Positions 34,826 through 43,637 of a stretch of DNA of 64,000 nucleotides are shown piece by piece. Within the stretch, counting starts at the first letter, position 1. Every line of letters begins with the position of its first letter. The DNA comes from a bacterium YEK0313. Its GTDB lineage: Bacteria > Pseudomonadota > Alphaproteobacteria > Rhizobiales > Phreatobacteraceae. Location of the stretch: assembly GCA_000751295.2 (NCBI GenBank), contig CCMO02000001.1:4306615-4370614 (forward strand), given 5' to 3'. A program made the translations under genes and the position numbers. The notes below the pieces were generated by a model. That model had not been told where the DNA came from and did not search any database. It saw nothing but the letters and a program-made list of their open reading frames with translations.

Positions 34826-35377
34826 TCAGCCGTTATGGCGCACGACCCAGTCGGCGAACCGGTCCATCCAGGCCTGCAGGAAGGCGCGGCTGCCCTCGCC
34901 GATATGGCCGGCATCGTCGAACAGGCCGTCCTTGACCTGGATGAACACCTCCGGCTGGGCCATGGTCGGCACGTCGAGATAGGCCAGCACGTTGCGCAGA
35001 TGCTGCTGCGACAGGGCCGTGCCGATCGAGCCGATCGAGGCGCCGATGACGCCCGCCGGCTTGCCCGCCCAGGCGCTCTGGCCATAGGGCCGCGAGGCAT
35101 GATCGATCGCGTTCTTCAGGACCCCGGGTATCGAGCGGTTATATTCGGCGGTCACGAACAAAAGGCCCTGCGAGCCGGCAATGTCGGCCTTGAGGCGTTT
35201 GACCGAAGGCGCCTGATGGCCGTCGTCGTCCTGGTTGTAGAGCGGCAGGTCGCCGATCTCGACCTGGTGGAACGAGAAGGTCGACGGCGCGAGTTCGGCA
35301 ATCGCGGTCGCGAGCCTGCGGTTGAACGAGTCGCGCCGGAGGCTGCCGACGATGACGGCGATCTTGTACTGGGCCAT
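34826..35377 (-). CDS. NADPH-dependent FMN reductase (ChrR/YieF-like)
   Basis: A 183-residue flavodoxin-like reductase. The FMN phosphate loop is GSLRRDSFNRRLA (about 12-24), and the second flavin-binding block is FVTAEYNRSIPGVLKNAIDHASRP. This pattern fits the NAD(P)H:quinone/chromate reductase group that lowers oxidative stress by two-electron reduction. The ATG at 35377 begins the fold directly (MAQYKIAVIVGS). It is divergent from the aminopeptidase gene. Confidence 0.92.
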   Translation of the reverse strand: MAQYKIAVIVGSLRRDSFNRRLATAIAELAPSTFSFHQVEIGDLPLYNQDDDGHQAPSVKRLKADIAGSQGLLFVTAEYNRSIPGVLKNAIDHASRPYGQSAWAGKPAGVIGASIGSIGTALSQQHLRNVLAYLDVPTMAQPEVFIQVKDGLFDDAGHIGEGSRAFLQAWMDRFADWVVRHNG

Positions 35378-35615
35378 GGCTGGTTTCCTATCGATGGGGA
35401 AGCACTGATGCCGTGCGCGGGCGCCGCCGACGTCGGTCGCCGCGCAAGCCGGCACCGAGCCTAGCCTCATTCGGACGCCCTGTCCCTTGCCGCGCCGCCG
35501 GCATGGCCTTGCCCGCCGGCAAGCCGATGGCCCGGCACGCGAGGATGGGCGATAAGCAGGCGACCACGGCACCGCCCCGATCGCATCGGGGCGCCGCAAC
35601 CAGGACGGCGACCGC

Positions 35616-36665
35616 ATGACCACCCGCGCCCGCGACTTCGGCCTTGCCTGCGGCCTGCTGCCGCCCGGCCCGCTCAACGCCATCACCGACGTTGCGGGTG
35701 TCCGCGTCGGCCATCACACGCTGCGCTCCGGCGACGTGCTGACCGGCTTCACCGCCATCCTGCCGCATGCGGGCGACCTGTTCCGCAGCAAGGTCCGGGC
35801 CGGCGTCGACGTCATCAACGGCTTCGGCAAGAGCGCGGGACTGGTCCAGGTGGCCGAGCTCGGGCAGATCGAAACGCCGATCCTCCTCGGCAACACGCTC
35901 GCGGTCGGCACCGGCTTCGACGCGCTGGTGAGCCGTGCGCTGGCCGCCAATGCCGATATCGGCCGCACCACGGGCACGGTCAATCCGGTGGTGCTGGAAT
36001 GCAATGACGGCTGGCTGTCCGACATCAGGACGCGCGCGCTCACCGAGGCCGATGCGTTCCGCGCGCTCGACGCCGCGCAGGCCGGGCCGGTCGCCGAGGG
36101 TGCCGTCGGCGCCGGCACCGGCATGAGCGCCTTCGGGTTCAAGGGCGGCGTCGGCACCGCGTCGCGGATCGTCGCGCTCGACGGCCGCGACCATGTCCTC
36201 GGCGTGCTCGCCCTGGCCAATTTCGGCAATGCCGGCGATCTCGTCCTGCCCGACGGCCGGCGGCCGGTGCCGCCGGATGGGGCGGACCGCGGCCGGCCGG
36301 AACGCGGCTCGGTCATTCTCGTCGTCGCGACCGACATCGCCATGGAGACGCGCCAGCTCACCCGCGTCGCCCGCCGCGGCGGCGCCGGCCTCGCCCGTCT
36401 CGGTGCCTTCTGGGGCCATGGCAGCGGCGACATCGCGCTCGCCTTCTCGACGGCCGGCCGGATCGATCATCACGAGACGGACGATTTCGTCACGCTGACG
36501 GCGCTCAACGAGAGCCGCATCGATCTCGCCTTCCGCGCGGCCGCCGAGGCGACCGAGGAGGCGGTGTTGAACGCCATGCTGGCGGCGCCGGCCACCACCG
36601 GCCGCGACGGCCACCACCGGCCTTCGCTCGCCGCGGCTCTCGGCGCCGCGCCGCAGGGGGATTGA
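35616..36665 (+). CDS. P1-family peptidase, DmpA-like L-aminopeptidase/D-esterase
   Basis: A 349-residue N-terminal-nucleophile hydrolase. In DmpA the precursor cuts itself before a Ser that becomes the nucleophile; here the matching site is Gly231-Ser232 in RPERGSVILVVATD. The core NAITDVAGVRVGHHTL, GFGKSAGLVQVAELGQIETPILLGNTLAVGT and GAGTGMSAFGFKGGVGT are family blocks. It would release N-terminal amino acids or hydrolyse D-amino-acid amides or esters. There is no signal peptide, so it is cytoplasmic. It is a single gene. Confidence 0.92.
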   Translation: MTTRARDFGLACGLLPPGPLNAITDVAGVRVGHHTLRSGDVLTGFTAILPHAGDLFRSKVRAGVDVINGFGKSAGLVQVAELGQIETPILLGNTLAVGTGFDALVSRALAANADIGRTTGTVNPVVLECNDGWLSDIRTRALTEADAFRALDAAQAGPVAEGAVGAGTGMSAFGFKGGVGTASRIVALDGRDHVLGVLALANFGNAGDLVLPDGRRPVPPDGADRGRPERGSVILVVATDIAMETRQLTRVARRGGAGLARLGAFWGHGSGDIALAFSTAGRIDHHETDDFVTLTALNESRIDLAFRAAAEATEEAVLNAMLAAPATTGRDGHHRPSLAAALGAAPQGD

Positions 36666-36728
36666 AAGCACGGCACGACACCGCTTCGCGCGGCGGCGGA
36701 AGTCTGGATCGTCAATATCCGTCGTCGG

Positions 36729-37046
36729 CTAGCGCCCGTGGCTCACGCGCAGCACGCGGCCGTCATCCCGCGCGATGACCGCAATCGCCACGCCGCCGAC
36801 CATACCGGGCGGCAGCGATCCCTGGACCGTCCAGCGCCCGTCCTGAAGCGTCGCCGTATAGGGGCGCTGCCGCCGTATCCGCTCGACGCCATAGACCGGC
36901 GTCCAGACCGCCACCGCGATCGCGATCGCCGTCTCCGCGTCCGGTACGAGGCCGGCCGCGGGCCTGACGTTATGGTTCTGGGCATCAGCGGGCGAACCGA
37001 AAAGGCCGGCGGCCACCACCACGGCCAGAGCGATCCGAAAAGCCAT
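36729..37046 (-). CDS. Secreted NTF2-fold immunity-like protein (YbbC/YhhH type)
   Basis: A 105-residue protein with a signal peptide (MAFRIALAVVVAAGLFGSPADA, cleaved near ADA-QN). The mature part, VPDAETAIAIAVAVWTPVYGVERI to GSLPPGMVGGVAIAVIARDDGRVLRVSHG, follows the pattern of the NTF2-fold immunity-protein family (PF15631-like), with the W-x-PxYG, LPxGxxGG and DGxxLxxxHG blocks. The ATG at 37046 has AGGAGG upstream. Relatives protect against secreted toxins or are orphan periplasmic proteins. No toxin gene is adjacent, so immunity function is uncertain. Confidence 0.75.
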   Translation of the reverse strand: MAFRIALAVVVAAGLFGSPADAQNHNVRPAAGLVPDAETAIAIAVAVWTPVYGVERIRRQRPYTATLQDGRWTVQGSLPPGMVGGVAIAVIARDDGRVLRVSHGR

Positions 37047-37214
37047 ATCCAAACCTCCTGCCCCCGCCATGCACCGCAATGATCGCCTCTGTCGGCCGCC
37101 CCGTCGGACGCGGCGGCGAGGCGCCTTGCCGCACGAGCCTGCAAGCCAATTGTGGCAAACACGCAATCGGCCGCCCCGGCAGAGCCGTCACATGCCAGCC
37201 GGCCGTCGCCGGCT

Positions 37215-37694
37215 TCAGAGCCAGCGGCGGGTGCGGGCGAGCAGCGCCTCATAGTCCGCGCCGAACTTGGCGGCCAGATAGGCCTCCTCGCGAACGACGA
37301 TCAGCCGGTCGAGGGCAAGCCACAGCACGGGCGTCAGCATGACGCCCCATTCGAGCGAGAAGACGAGGCTGACGCCGAGCACCATCAGCACCATGCCGAG
37401 ATACATGGGGTTGCGGGTGAACCGGTAGGGACCGCCGGTGACGATGGTCAGCGTCGGCTGGGTCGGCACGATATTGGTGCCGGCCCGGCGAAACAGGCTG
37501 GCGGCGCTCGCCGCGCACCAGAGTCCGGCTGCCGCGAGCGCGAAACCGAGCAGCACCTGCGCATTGAGGCCGACGGCCGGCGCGAGAACGTGCGGCGGCA
37601 GCCAGTCGAGCGCCACGGCGGCCGCCAGCGTGACCGCAGGCAGGACCGGCGGCAGAACCGGCAGGCCGGGATTGTCCCTGTTCCGACCACTCAT
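37215..37694 (-). CDS. Isoprenylcysteine-carboxyl-methyltransferase-like membrane protein
   Basis: A 159-residue integral membrane protein with four or five hydrophobic segments. The conserved core is TGGPYRFTRNPMYLGMVLMVLG (RNPMY motif) followed by VVREEAYLAAKFGADYEALLARTRRWL, as in the ICMT/PEMT-type methyltransferases that use S-adenosylmethionine. The bacterial substrates are mostly unknown. The start is the ATG at 37694. It is a single gene next to the diguanylate cyclase gene. Confidence 0.88.
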   Translation of the reverse strand: MSGRNRDNPGLPVLPPVLPAVTLAAAVALDWLPPHVLAPAVGLNAQVLLGFALAAAGLWCAASAASLFRRAGTNIVPTQPTLTIVTGGPYRFTRNPMYLGMVLMVLGVSLVFSLEWGVMLTPVLWLALDRLIVVREEAYLAAKFGADYEALLARTRRWL

Positions 37695-37813
37695 GGCCGC
37701 CTCCTCCGCGCCCCGAAGCCACCGAGCCATCTGAGGACGCCATTATGGTGCCGGCATGACGGCCCGGTCCGCCGCAGGGGGCCGGGGCGATGCGATGGGC
37801 CGAGGCGCGGGGC

Positions 37814-39031
37814 TTACCCGCGTGCCGAGCGCGCGCCGCCGCGGCTCGCCCGGCGGGACCCGCCTTCCACCCGGTCGCGGCCGCCCCGCTTGGCCGTGTA
37901 GAGCCCGGTATCGGCCTCGTCGAGCAGATGGCTGAGGCTGATCTTCCGGCCCTTGATGGTCGCGACACCTATGCTCGCGGAGACGGCGATCGGCATGGTG
38001 TCGCCCGGCACGGCCAGGCCGGCAATATGGCTGCGCAGCCGCTCGGCCACCTGGAAAGCCCCCGAGGCCGAGACATTGGCAATGAAGCAGCCGAACTCCT
38101 CGCCGCCTATCCGGCCGTAGACGTCCTGCGGACGGAGCTGGCCGCGGATGGCGCTCGCCACCGCCACGAGCACCCGATCGCCGCCGGCATGGCCGAACGT
38201 ATCGTTGATCTGCTTGAACCGGTCGATGTCGATGACCAGGACGGCGCCGTCGCGCCCGGCGCCGACGGTCATGGCCAGGGCCCGCTCGGCGCGATCGAAA
38301 AAGGCCCGGCGATTCGGCGCGCCGGTCAGCACATCGGTCTCCGCCGCCACGCGATAGCGGTTCTCGGCGCGGTCCTTGGTCAGGGACAGCTGCAGGAAGG
38401 AAATGACCGTCAGATGGAACAGCGCTTCGAACAGCAGCAATGTCACCGAATAGGAACCGATGACGAGGTCGCTTTCCGGCAGGGAGGTCGCCATCACGAA
38501 GGGAATGCGCACGAAGAACACGCAGGCGTGAATGACGAACCAGGTGACCGCGGGATAGCGCGACACCAGCGGCTCGGCCTTGAAGTTCCAGAAGGTCATG
38601 GCGCAGGCGAGCGTCAGCAGGCCGAGGCCTGCCGAGCTTGCGATCACCCGCCATTCGACATTGGCGTAGAAGGCCGGCCATTGGCAGAGCAGCAGCCAGA
38701 TCACCGCCGGCGCGAGCGCCCAGGCCCAAGGCACCGGCAGCCGGCAGAAACGGCGTGCGCCGGCCCAGTTGAGCGCATAGCCGACCATCAGGGTGGCGTT
38801 GGCCGCATCGATGCTCAGCCAATCGGACGCGACGCCCCGCAGGCCGAGCAGGACGAGGCCGGCGGCGCCGATCAGATTGGCGATGCCCCAGTAGACGAGC
38901 GAGGTCTCCTCGCGGTTCTGGCGCGACGAAATGAGCAGAAGCAGGCCGGTGGAAAGAGCGATCGCAACCAGCGAGAGCAGCAATGTCGTCGAATGGAGCG
39001 GCGGCATCGACCCGTGTCCCGGCTCTGACAT
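37814..39031 (-). CDS. Membrane-bound diguanylate cyclase (GGDEF)
   Basis: A 405-residue protein. Residues about 12-215 form a membrane domain with six or seven helices, and 230-395 form a GGDEF domain. The active site is GGEEF (309-313), preceded by RPQD (300-303), the product-inhibition I-site at its normal five-residue spacing; DxLTGAPNRRAFF and DIDRFKQINDTFGHAGGD are the substrate-binding blocks. It should make cyclic di-GMP from GTP and be feedback-inhibited. There is no EAL domain. The short C-terminal tail is Arg/Gly-rich. Confidence 0.93.
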   Translation of the reverse strand: MSEPGHGSMPPLHSTTLLLSLVAIALSTGLLLLISSRQNREETSLVYWGIANLIGAAGLVLLGLRGVASDWLSIDAANATLMVGYALNWAGARRFCRLPVPWAWALAPAVIWLLLCQWPAFYANVEWRVIASSAGLGLLTLACAMTFWNFKAEPLVSRYPAVTWFVIHACVFFVRIPFVMATSLPESDLVIGSYSVTLLLFEALFHLTVISFLQLSLTKDRAENRYRVAAETDVLTGAPNRRAFFDRAERALAMTVGAGRDGAVLVIDIDRFKQINDTFGHAGGDRVLVAVASAIRGQLRPQDVYGRIGGEEFGCFIANVSASGAFQVAERLRSHIAGLAVPGDTMPIAVSASIGVATIKGRKISLSHLLDEADTGLYTAKRGGRDRVEGGSRRASRGGARSARG

Positions 39032-39371
39032 GTGCCTGCATTCGATATCAGGCGCGGCGCAAATGTCGCAGCCGAAGCGACACTCGCGGCCGATGGAACC
39101 TCATGTCCTGTTTCTCCGCTTCGCTCCCCGGCCCCACAGCGACCGCGAACGCGCAAAAGAAACACCACACCCGACACAGTGCAGGCCGATTACCCAGCAT
39201 GCCCTCGGCCGGCTCTTGCTCCTTATCATGAACCAGCCGGGGTGCTGACTGGTTAAGTGCGAGACAGATCAGCCCCGCATGGTAAATTATTCGCGCGAAG
39301 GCTGGCCGCCCCGGCCGACACATGCTAGCCCGCCCGCCTCAACCCGGCCAGACGTGAAGGGATCCCGCCGC
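39032..39371. other. Divergent spacer between diguanylate cyclase and helicase genes
   Basis: These 340 bases separate two divergent starts. Short open frames here have no ribosome sites and protein-unlike composition. Bases 39220-39300 are less GC-rich and probably hold the helicase promoter. I see no dyad worth naming. An ATG at 39279 in frame with the helicase is possible but has no Shine-Dalgarno sequence. Confidence 0.4.
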
Positions 39372-41447
39372 GTGACCTATGACGCCGCCCGCGCGCTCGA
39401 ACTCCTGCGGAGCGGCTCGGGACGGCCCGATGCCGCCTTCCGCGACGACCAGGAGGCCGCGATCTGCCATCTGGTCGAGGGACGCGGCCGCCTTCTGGTC
39501 GTCCAGAAGACCGGCTGGGGCAAAAGCTTCGTCTATTTCATCGCGACGCGCCTGTTGCGCGAGGCCGGCTTCGGGCCGGCGCTGCTGGTCTCGCCCCTGC
39601 TGGCGCTCATGCGCAACCAGATCGCCGCGGCCGAGCGCATGGGCCTCAGCGCCGCCACCATCAATTCCGACAATCCGGAGGACTGGAGCGACATCGAGGC
39701 GCGGCTCGCGCGCGGCGAGATCGATATCCTGCTCGTCTCGCCGGAACGGCTCGCCAATGAGCGCTTTCGCAGCGAGGTGCTCGACGACATCGCCGCGCGG
39801 GTCTCGCTGCTGGTGATCGACGAGGCCCATTGCATTTCGGACTGGGGCCACGATTTCCGTCCGCACTACCGCCTGCTGGAGCGCATCGTCCGCCGGCTGC
39901 CGGCGGATCTGCGCCTGCTGGCAACGACCGCGACGGCCAATGACCGCGTGACCGCCGATCTTTCAGGCGTTCTGGGTCCGAACCTGATGGTCTCGCGCGG
40001 TCCGCTCAATCGCGGCTCGCTGACCCTGCAGACCATCCGCCTGCGCAGCCAGGCCGAGCGGCTGGCCTGGCTCGCCGCGGCGCTGCGGCGCCTGCCCGGC
40101 CACGGCATCGTCTACACCCTGACGATCAGCGACGCCGAACAGGTGGCAGCCTGGCTGACCAGCCGCGGCTTCGAGGTCGCGGCCTATAGCGGCCAGACGG
40201 GCGACGGCCGCGCCGATCTCGAGCAGGCGCTGCTCGACAACCGGCTGAAGGCGCTGGTCGCCACCACCGCCCTCGGCATGGGCTACGACAAGCCGGATCT
40301 CGCCTTCGTGATCCACTATCAGAAACCGGCCTCAGTGGTGGCATATTACCAGCAAGTCGGCCGTGCCGGCCGTGCGCTCGATGCCGCCTATGGCGTGCTG
40401 CTGAGCGGCGAGGAAGAGGACGACATCAACGACTGGTTCATCCGCAGCGCCTTCCCGACCCGCGAGGAAGCCCGCACCGTGCTCGACGCCCTCGCCGCCG
40501 AACCCGAGGGCCTGTCGGTGCCGGCGCTGCTCGGCCGGGTCAATCTCGGCAAGGGGCGGATCGAGCGCGCCATCGCGCTCATGTCGCTGGAGGAGCCCGC
40601 GCCGATCGTCCGGCAGGCGAGCCGCTGGCAGGTGACCGGCGCGCCGCTCGGCGAGGCGTTCTGGGCCCGCGCCGAACGGCTGACCGCGCTGCGCCGCGAG
40701 GAACAGCAGCAGATGCGCGACTATGTGGCGCAGCCCTTCGGCGCCCATATGAGTTTTCTCATCGCCGCGCTCGACGGCGACCCGACCCTGGCCGATCCGC
40801 CCGCCCTGCCCGCGCTGCCCGATCACGTCGAACCGGACCTGGTCGAGGCTGCGATCGCCTTCCTGCGCCGCAGCGACCTCCCCCTCGAACCGCGGCTGCA
40901 ATGGCCGGCCGGCGGCCTGCCGCGCCAGCGCCTGAGCGGCCGGATCCAGCCGGGCCTGCGCGCCGAGCCCGGCCGGATCATGAGCATCTGGGGCGATGCC
41001 GGCTGGGGCAGCGAGGTGCGGCGCGGCAAGCTGCACGACCGCCGCTTTGCCGACACGCTCGTCGAGGCCGCCGCCGCCCTCGTCCGCGACTGGGCTCCCG
41101 AGCCCGCGCCAGCCTGGGTCACTGCCGTGCCCTCGCTCCGCCACCCGGACCTCGTGCCCGATTTCGCCGCAAGGCTGGCCGCATCGCTCGGCCTGCCGTT
41201 CCGCATGGTGCTGAAGCGGACGGCCGAGCGGCCCGAGCAGCGGCGCATGGCGAATGCCACGCAGCAGGCGCTGAACGTCGACGGCGCGCTGGCCGCAGCC
41301 GGCGAGCCGATCCCCGAAGGGCCGGTGCTGCTCGTCGACGACACCGTCGAGTCGCGATGGACGCTGACCCTGGCCGCCTGGGCCCTGCGCAAGCAGGGTT
41401 GCGGCCCGGTCCTGCCGTTCGCCCTCGCCCGCACCGGCCGCGACTGA
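39372..41447 (+). CDS. RecQ-type DEAH helicase fused to a phosphoribosyltransferase domain
   Basis: A 691-residue protein from the GTG at 39372 (AAGGGA upstream). Residues about 20-380 are a superfamily 2 helicase: QxxAI motif, Walker A KTGWGKS (46-52, Trp in place of the usual Ser/Thr), DEAH (150-153) in VIDEAHCISDWGHDFR, LLATTATA, and motif VI QQVGRAGRA. No RQC or HRDC domain is visible; instead there is a winged-helix-like middle region. Residues about 560-690 contain a ComF-like phosphoribosyltransferase fold with the PRPP loop VLLVDDTVESRWTLTLAAWALR. Similar fused proteins occur in actinobacteria. The role is probably DNA repair or recombination; the function of the fused domain is unknown. 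Confidence 0.88.
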   Translation: MTYDAARALELLRSGSGRPDAAFRDDQEAAICHLVEGRGRLLVVQKTGWGKSFVYFIATRLLREAGFGPALLVSPLLALMRNQIAAAERMGLSAATINSDNPEDWSDIEARLARGEIDILLVSPERLANERFRSEVLDDIAARVSLLVIDEAHCISDWGHDFRPHYRLLERIVRRLPADLRLLATTATANDRVTADLSGVLGPNLMVSRGPLNRGSLTLQTIRLRSQAERLAWLAAALRRLPGHGIVYTLTISDAEQVAAWLTSRGFEVAAYSGQTGDGRADLEQALLDNRLKALVATTALGMGYDKPDLAFVIHYQKPASVVAYYQQVGRAGRALDAAYGVLLSGEEEDDINDWFIRSAFPTREEARTVLDALAAEPEGLSVPALLGRVNLGKGRIERAIALMSLEEPAPIVRQASRWQVTGAPLGEAFWARAERLTALRREEQQQMRDYVAQPFGAHMSFLIAALDGDPTLADPPALPALPDHVEPDLVEAAIAFLRRSDLPLEPRLQWPAGGLPRQRLSGRIQPGLRAEPGRIMSIWGDAGWGSEVRRGKLHDRRFADTLVEAAAALVRDWAPEPAPAWVTAVPSLRHPDLVPDFAARLAASLGLPFRMVLKRTAERPEQRRMANATQQALNVDGALAAAGEPIPEGPVLLVDDTVESRWTLTLAAWALRKQGCGPVLPFALARTGRD

Positions 41448-41627
41448 GCCACGGGCTGAACGGCGGATGTTCCCGACGAAACCGGTCTCGCTTAGATTGC
41501 GCCGCCCGAACCGCCCCGTGCCTGGCGCGCGGACGGCAGGCGCGGGCTGGCGGCCGTTGGGCGCGATCCGACCCGCCTTGTCGAAGATGCCGCGCCATAC
41601 CGGGCCCCGGCCGATGCCGGGGGTCCC

Positions 41628-42464
41628 GTGTCGGCAGAGGCGAAACGCGAGAGCCAAGGCGTGAAATTGCTCGACATGCTCAGGCCGAAACGGCGCCAGG
41701 CCCGACCGGACGATCCGGCGGCCGAAACACGGCCGCGCGGCGCCTCGGCGGCCGGACTGGCATTCGACCGCGTCAAGCTGGTGCGCGGCGCCCAGCCGGT
41801 CTTCGCCGATTTTTCGCTCGTCCTGACCGAACCGCGCATCGGCCTCGTCGGCGACAACGGCTCGGGCAAGAGCACGCTTCTGCGGCTCGCCAACGGTCTC
41901 GTCGCGCCCGGCGGCGGCAGCGTCTCGGTCAACGGCTGCGATACCGTCCGCGACCGCAAGCACCTTCACGACGAGATCGGCTTCGTTTTCCAGAACCCGG
42001 ATCACCAGATCATCTTCCCGACCGTCGGCGAGGAGATCGCCTTCGGGCTCACCGAACGCGGCGCCGCCGCCGACGAGGCGAAGCGCAGGGCCGAGGATCT
42101 GCTTGCCGCCCATGGCTGCGCCGGCTGGGCCGGACGCGCCGTCCACGAACTGTCGGAGGGCCAGAAGCAGCTCGTCTGCATTCTCGCGGTCATCGCCCCG
42201 GAGCCCGCCATCATCCTGCTGGACGAACCCTTCTCCAGCCTCGACCTGCCGATGCGGCTGTCGCTGTCGGCGCGCCTTGCCGCGCTGCCGCAGCAGATCG
42301 TCATGGCGAGCCACGATCTCGACCTCATTGCCGGTTTCGACCGCATCGTCTGGCTCGAGCGCGGCCGCATCGCCGCCGATGGCCCGCCGGCCGAGGTCCT
42401 GCCGCGCTATCGCGCCCATGCGGAAGCGCGCGGACAGGCGCTCCTGACGGAGGGCGCGCCATGA
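41628..42464 (+). CDS. bioM: Biotin ECF transporter ATPase BioM
   Basis: A 278-residue energy-coupling-factor ATPase of the CbiO/BioM type. Walker A is GDNGSGKST, the Q-loop block FVFQNPDHQIIFPTVGEEIAFGL is diagnostic of ECF ATPases, the signature is LSEGQ, and Walker B is ILLDEPFSSLD with the switch His in ASHDLD. Identification as BioM rests on the next two genes, bioN and bioY. The start is unclear: GTG at 41628 or 41661 and ATG at 41676 are all in frame, and the ABC domain begins near residue 44. Its stop overlaps the bioN start (ATGA). Confidence 0.9.
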   Translation: MSAEAKRESQGVKLLDMLRPKRRQARPDDPAAETRPRGASAAGLAFDRVKLVRGAQPVFADFSLVLTEPRIGLVGDNGSGKSTLLRLANGLVAPGGGSVSVNGCDTVRDRKHLHDEIGFVFQNPDHQIIFPTVGEEIAFGLTERGAAADEAKRRAEDLLAAHGCAGWAGRAVHELSEGQKQLVCILAVIAPEPAIILLDEPFSSLDLPMRLSLSARLAALPQQIVMASHDLDLIAGFDRIVWLERGRIAADGPPAEVLPRYRAHAEARGQALLTEGAP

Positions 42465-43072
42465 TGGGCGGCTATCTCGCCGAAACGACCTGGGCGCACG
42501 GCCTGCCGGCGGCCCTGAAGCTCGTGCTGCTGGCCGCGCTCAGCATCGGCCTCCTGCCCGTCGACGACTGGCGCATCCTGGCTCTGGCGCTCGGCCTCAT
42601 CGGCGCCGCCTATGCCAGCCTCGGCCGGCGGGCGCTGGGCCGTCTCTCGCTGTTCCGCCCGCTCCTGCCGTTCCTTGCCGTCATCTTCGGTCTGCAGGCC
42701 TATACCGCCGGCTGGGGCTACGGCGCGAGCGCGGTGCTGCGCCTCGCCGCCATGGTTCTGGCCGCCGATCTCGTCACCATGACCACCACCATGACCGCGC
42801 TGATGGCGGCGATCGAGCCGGCGCTGCGGCTTGGCCGGCCGCTCGGGCTCGATCCGCGCAAGATCGCGCTCGCCGTCGCCCTTGTCCTGCGCTTCGTGCC
42901 GGTGCTGCTCGCCAACTGGCGGGCCCGCGAGGAGGCGTGGCGGGCCCGCTCGCGCCGGCGCGTGCCGCTCCGGCTCGTCGGCCTGTTCCTCGTCGAAACC
43001 CTGCGCCTTGCCGATCACGTCGCCGATGCGCTCGATGCCCGCGGCTACGACCGGGCAGAGCGCAAAACCTGA
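42461..43072 (+). CDS. bioN: Biotin ECF transporter transmembrane protein BioN
   Basis: A 203-residue EcfT-type membrane protein with about five helices. The C-terminal coupling region REEAWRARSRRRVPLRLVGLFLVETLRLADHVADALDARGYD contains the Ala-Arg-x type coupling helices (EAWRARS and ALDARGYD) that contact the ATPases. It connects BioM to the substrate-binding subunit BioY. Its ATG overlaps the bioM stop, and bioY follows ten bases after its own stop. Confidence 0.92.
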   Translation: MMGGYLAETTWAHGLPAALKLVLLAALSIGLLPVDDWRILALALGLIGAAYASLGRRALGRLSLFRPLLPFLAVIFGLQAYTAGWGYGASAVLRLAAMVLAADLVTMTTTMTALMAAIEPALRLGRPLGLDPRKIALAVALVLRFVPVLLANWRAREEAWRARSRRRVPLRLVGLFLVETLRLADHVADALDARGYDRAERKT

Positions 43073-43082
43073 GAGCTCCATC

Positions 43083-43637
43083 ATGGAAACCCGCGCCCTC
43101 GTCCGCATCGCCCTGTTCGCCGCCCTGATCGCGGCGCTCGGCCTGCTGCCGGCCTTCCAGCTCGCCTTTGCCGGCGGCGTGCCGATCACCGCCCAGACGC
43201 TCGGCGTCATGCTCGCCGGCATCGTGCTCGGCGCGCGCCAGGGCGCCCTTGCCGTGCTCCTCCTGATCCTGGTCGTCGCGCTGGGCGCGCCGCTGCTCGC
43301 CGGCGGCCGCGGCGGCCTCGGCGTCTTCTTCGCGCCGTCGGTCGGCTTTCTCCTCGGCTGGGTGCCCGGCGCCTTCGTCGCGGGGCTCATCATGCAGAGG
43401 CTTTCGCGCCTGCCGGTCTTCCCCGCCGCCCTGCTCGCGGCGATCGTCGGCGGCATTGTCGTCATCTACGCCTCGGGCCTGCTCGGCCTGATGGCGGTCG
43501 CGCGCCTCGCGCCGCTCCAGGCGCTGATCGCGGTCACTGCCTTCGTTCCGGGCGATCTCCTGAAAGCGATCGCCGCCGCGCTGCTGGCCGAGGCCGCCAG
43601 CCGGACCTACCCGGCCGCTGTCGGGCGCGCCCGATGA
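43083..43637 (+). CDS. bioY: Biotin transporter substrate-binding subunit BioY
   Basis: A 184-residue S-component with six hydrophobic helices. Diagnostic BioY blocks are GVPITAQTLGVMLAGIVLGARQGALAVLLLILVVALGAPLLAGGRGGLGVFFAPSVGFLLG, with the biotin-site region PSxGFLLG, and the C-terminal AFVPGDLLKAIAAALLA. It captures biotin in the cytoplasmic membrane. The last bases overlap the acyl-CoA ligase start (ATGA), showing that biotin uptake and the ligase are translated as one unit. Confidence 0.95.
   Translation: METRALVRIALFAALIAALGLLPAFQLAFAGGVPITAQTLGVMLAGIVLGARQGALAVLLLILVVALGAPLLAGGRGGLGVFFAPSVGFLLGWVPGAFVAGLIMQRLSRLPVFPAALLAAIVGGIVVIYASGLLGLMAVARLAPLQALIAVTAFVPGDLLKAIAAALLAEAASRTYPAAVGRAR

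Noticed and set aside
40332..42419. A 695-codon open frame antisense to the helicase and bioM genes
   Set aside because: Both sense genes have full motif sets. The antisense product looks like a mirror of high-GC codons.
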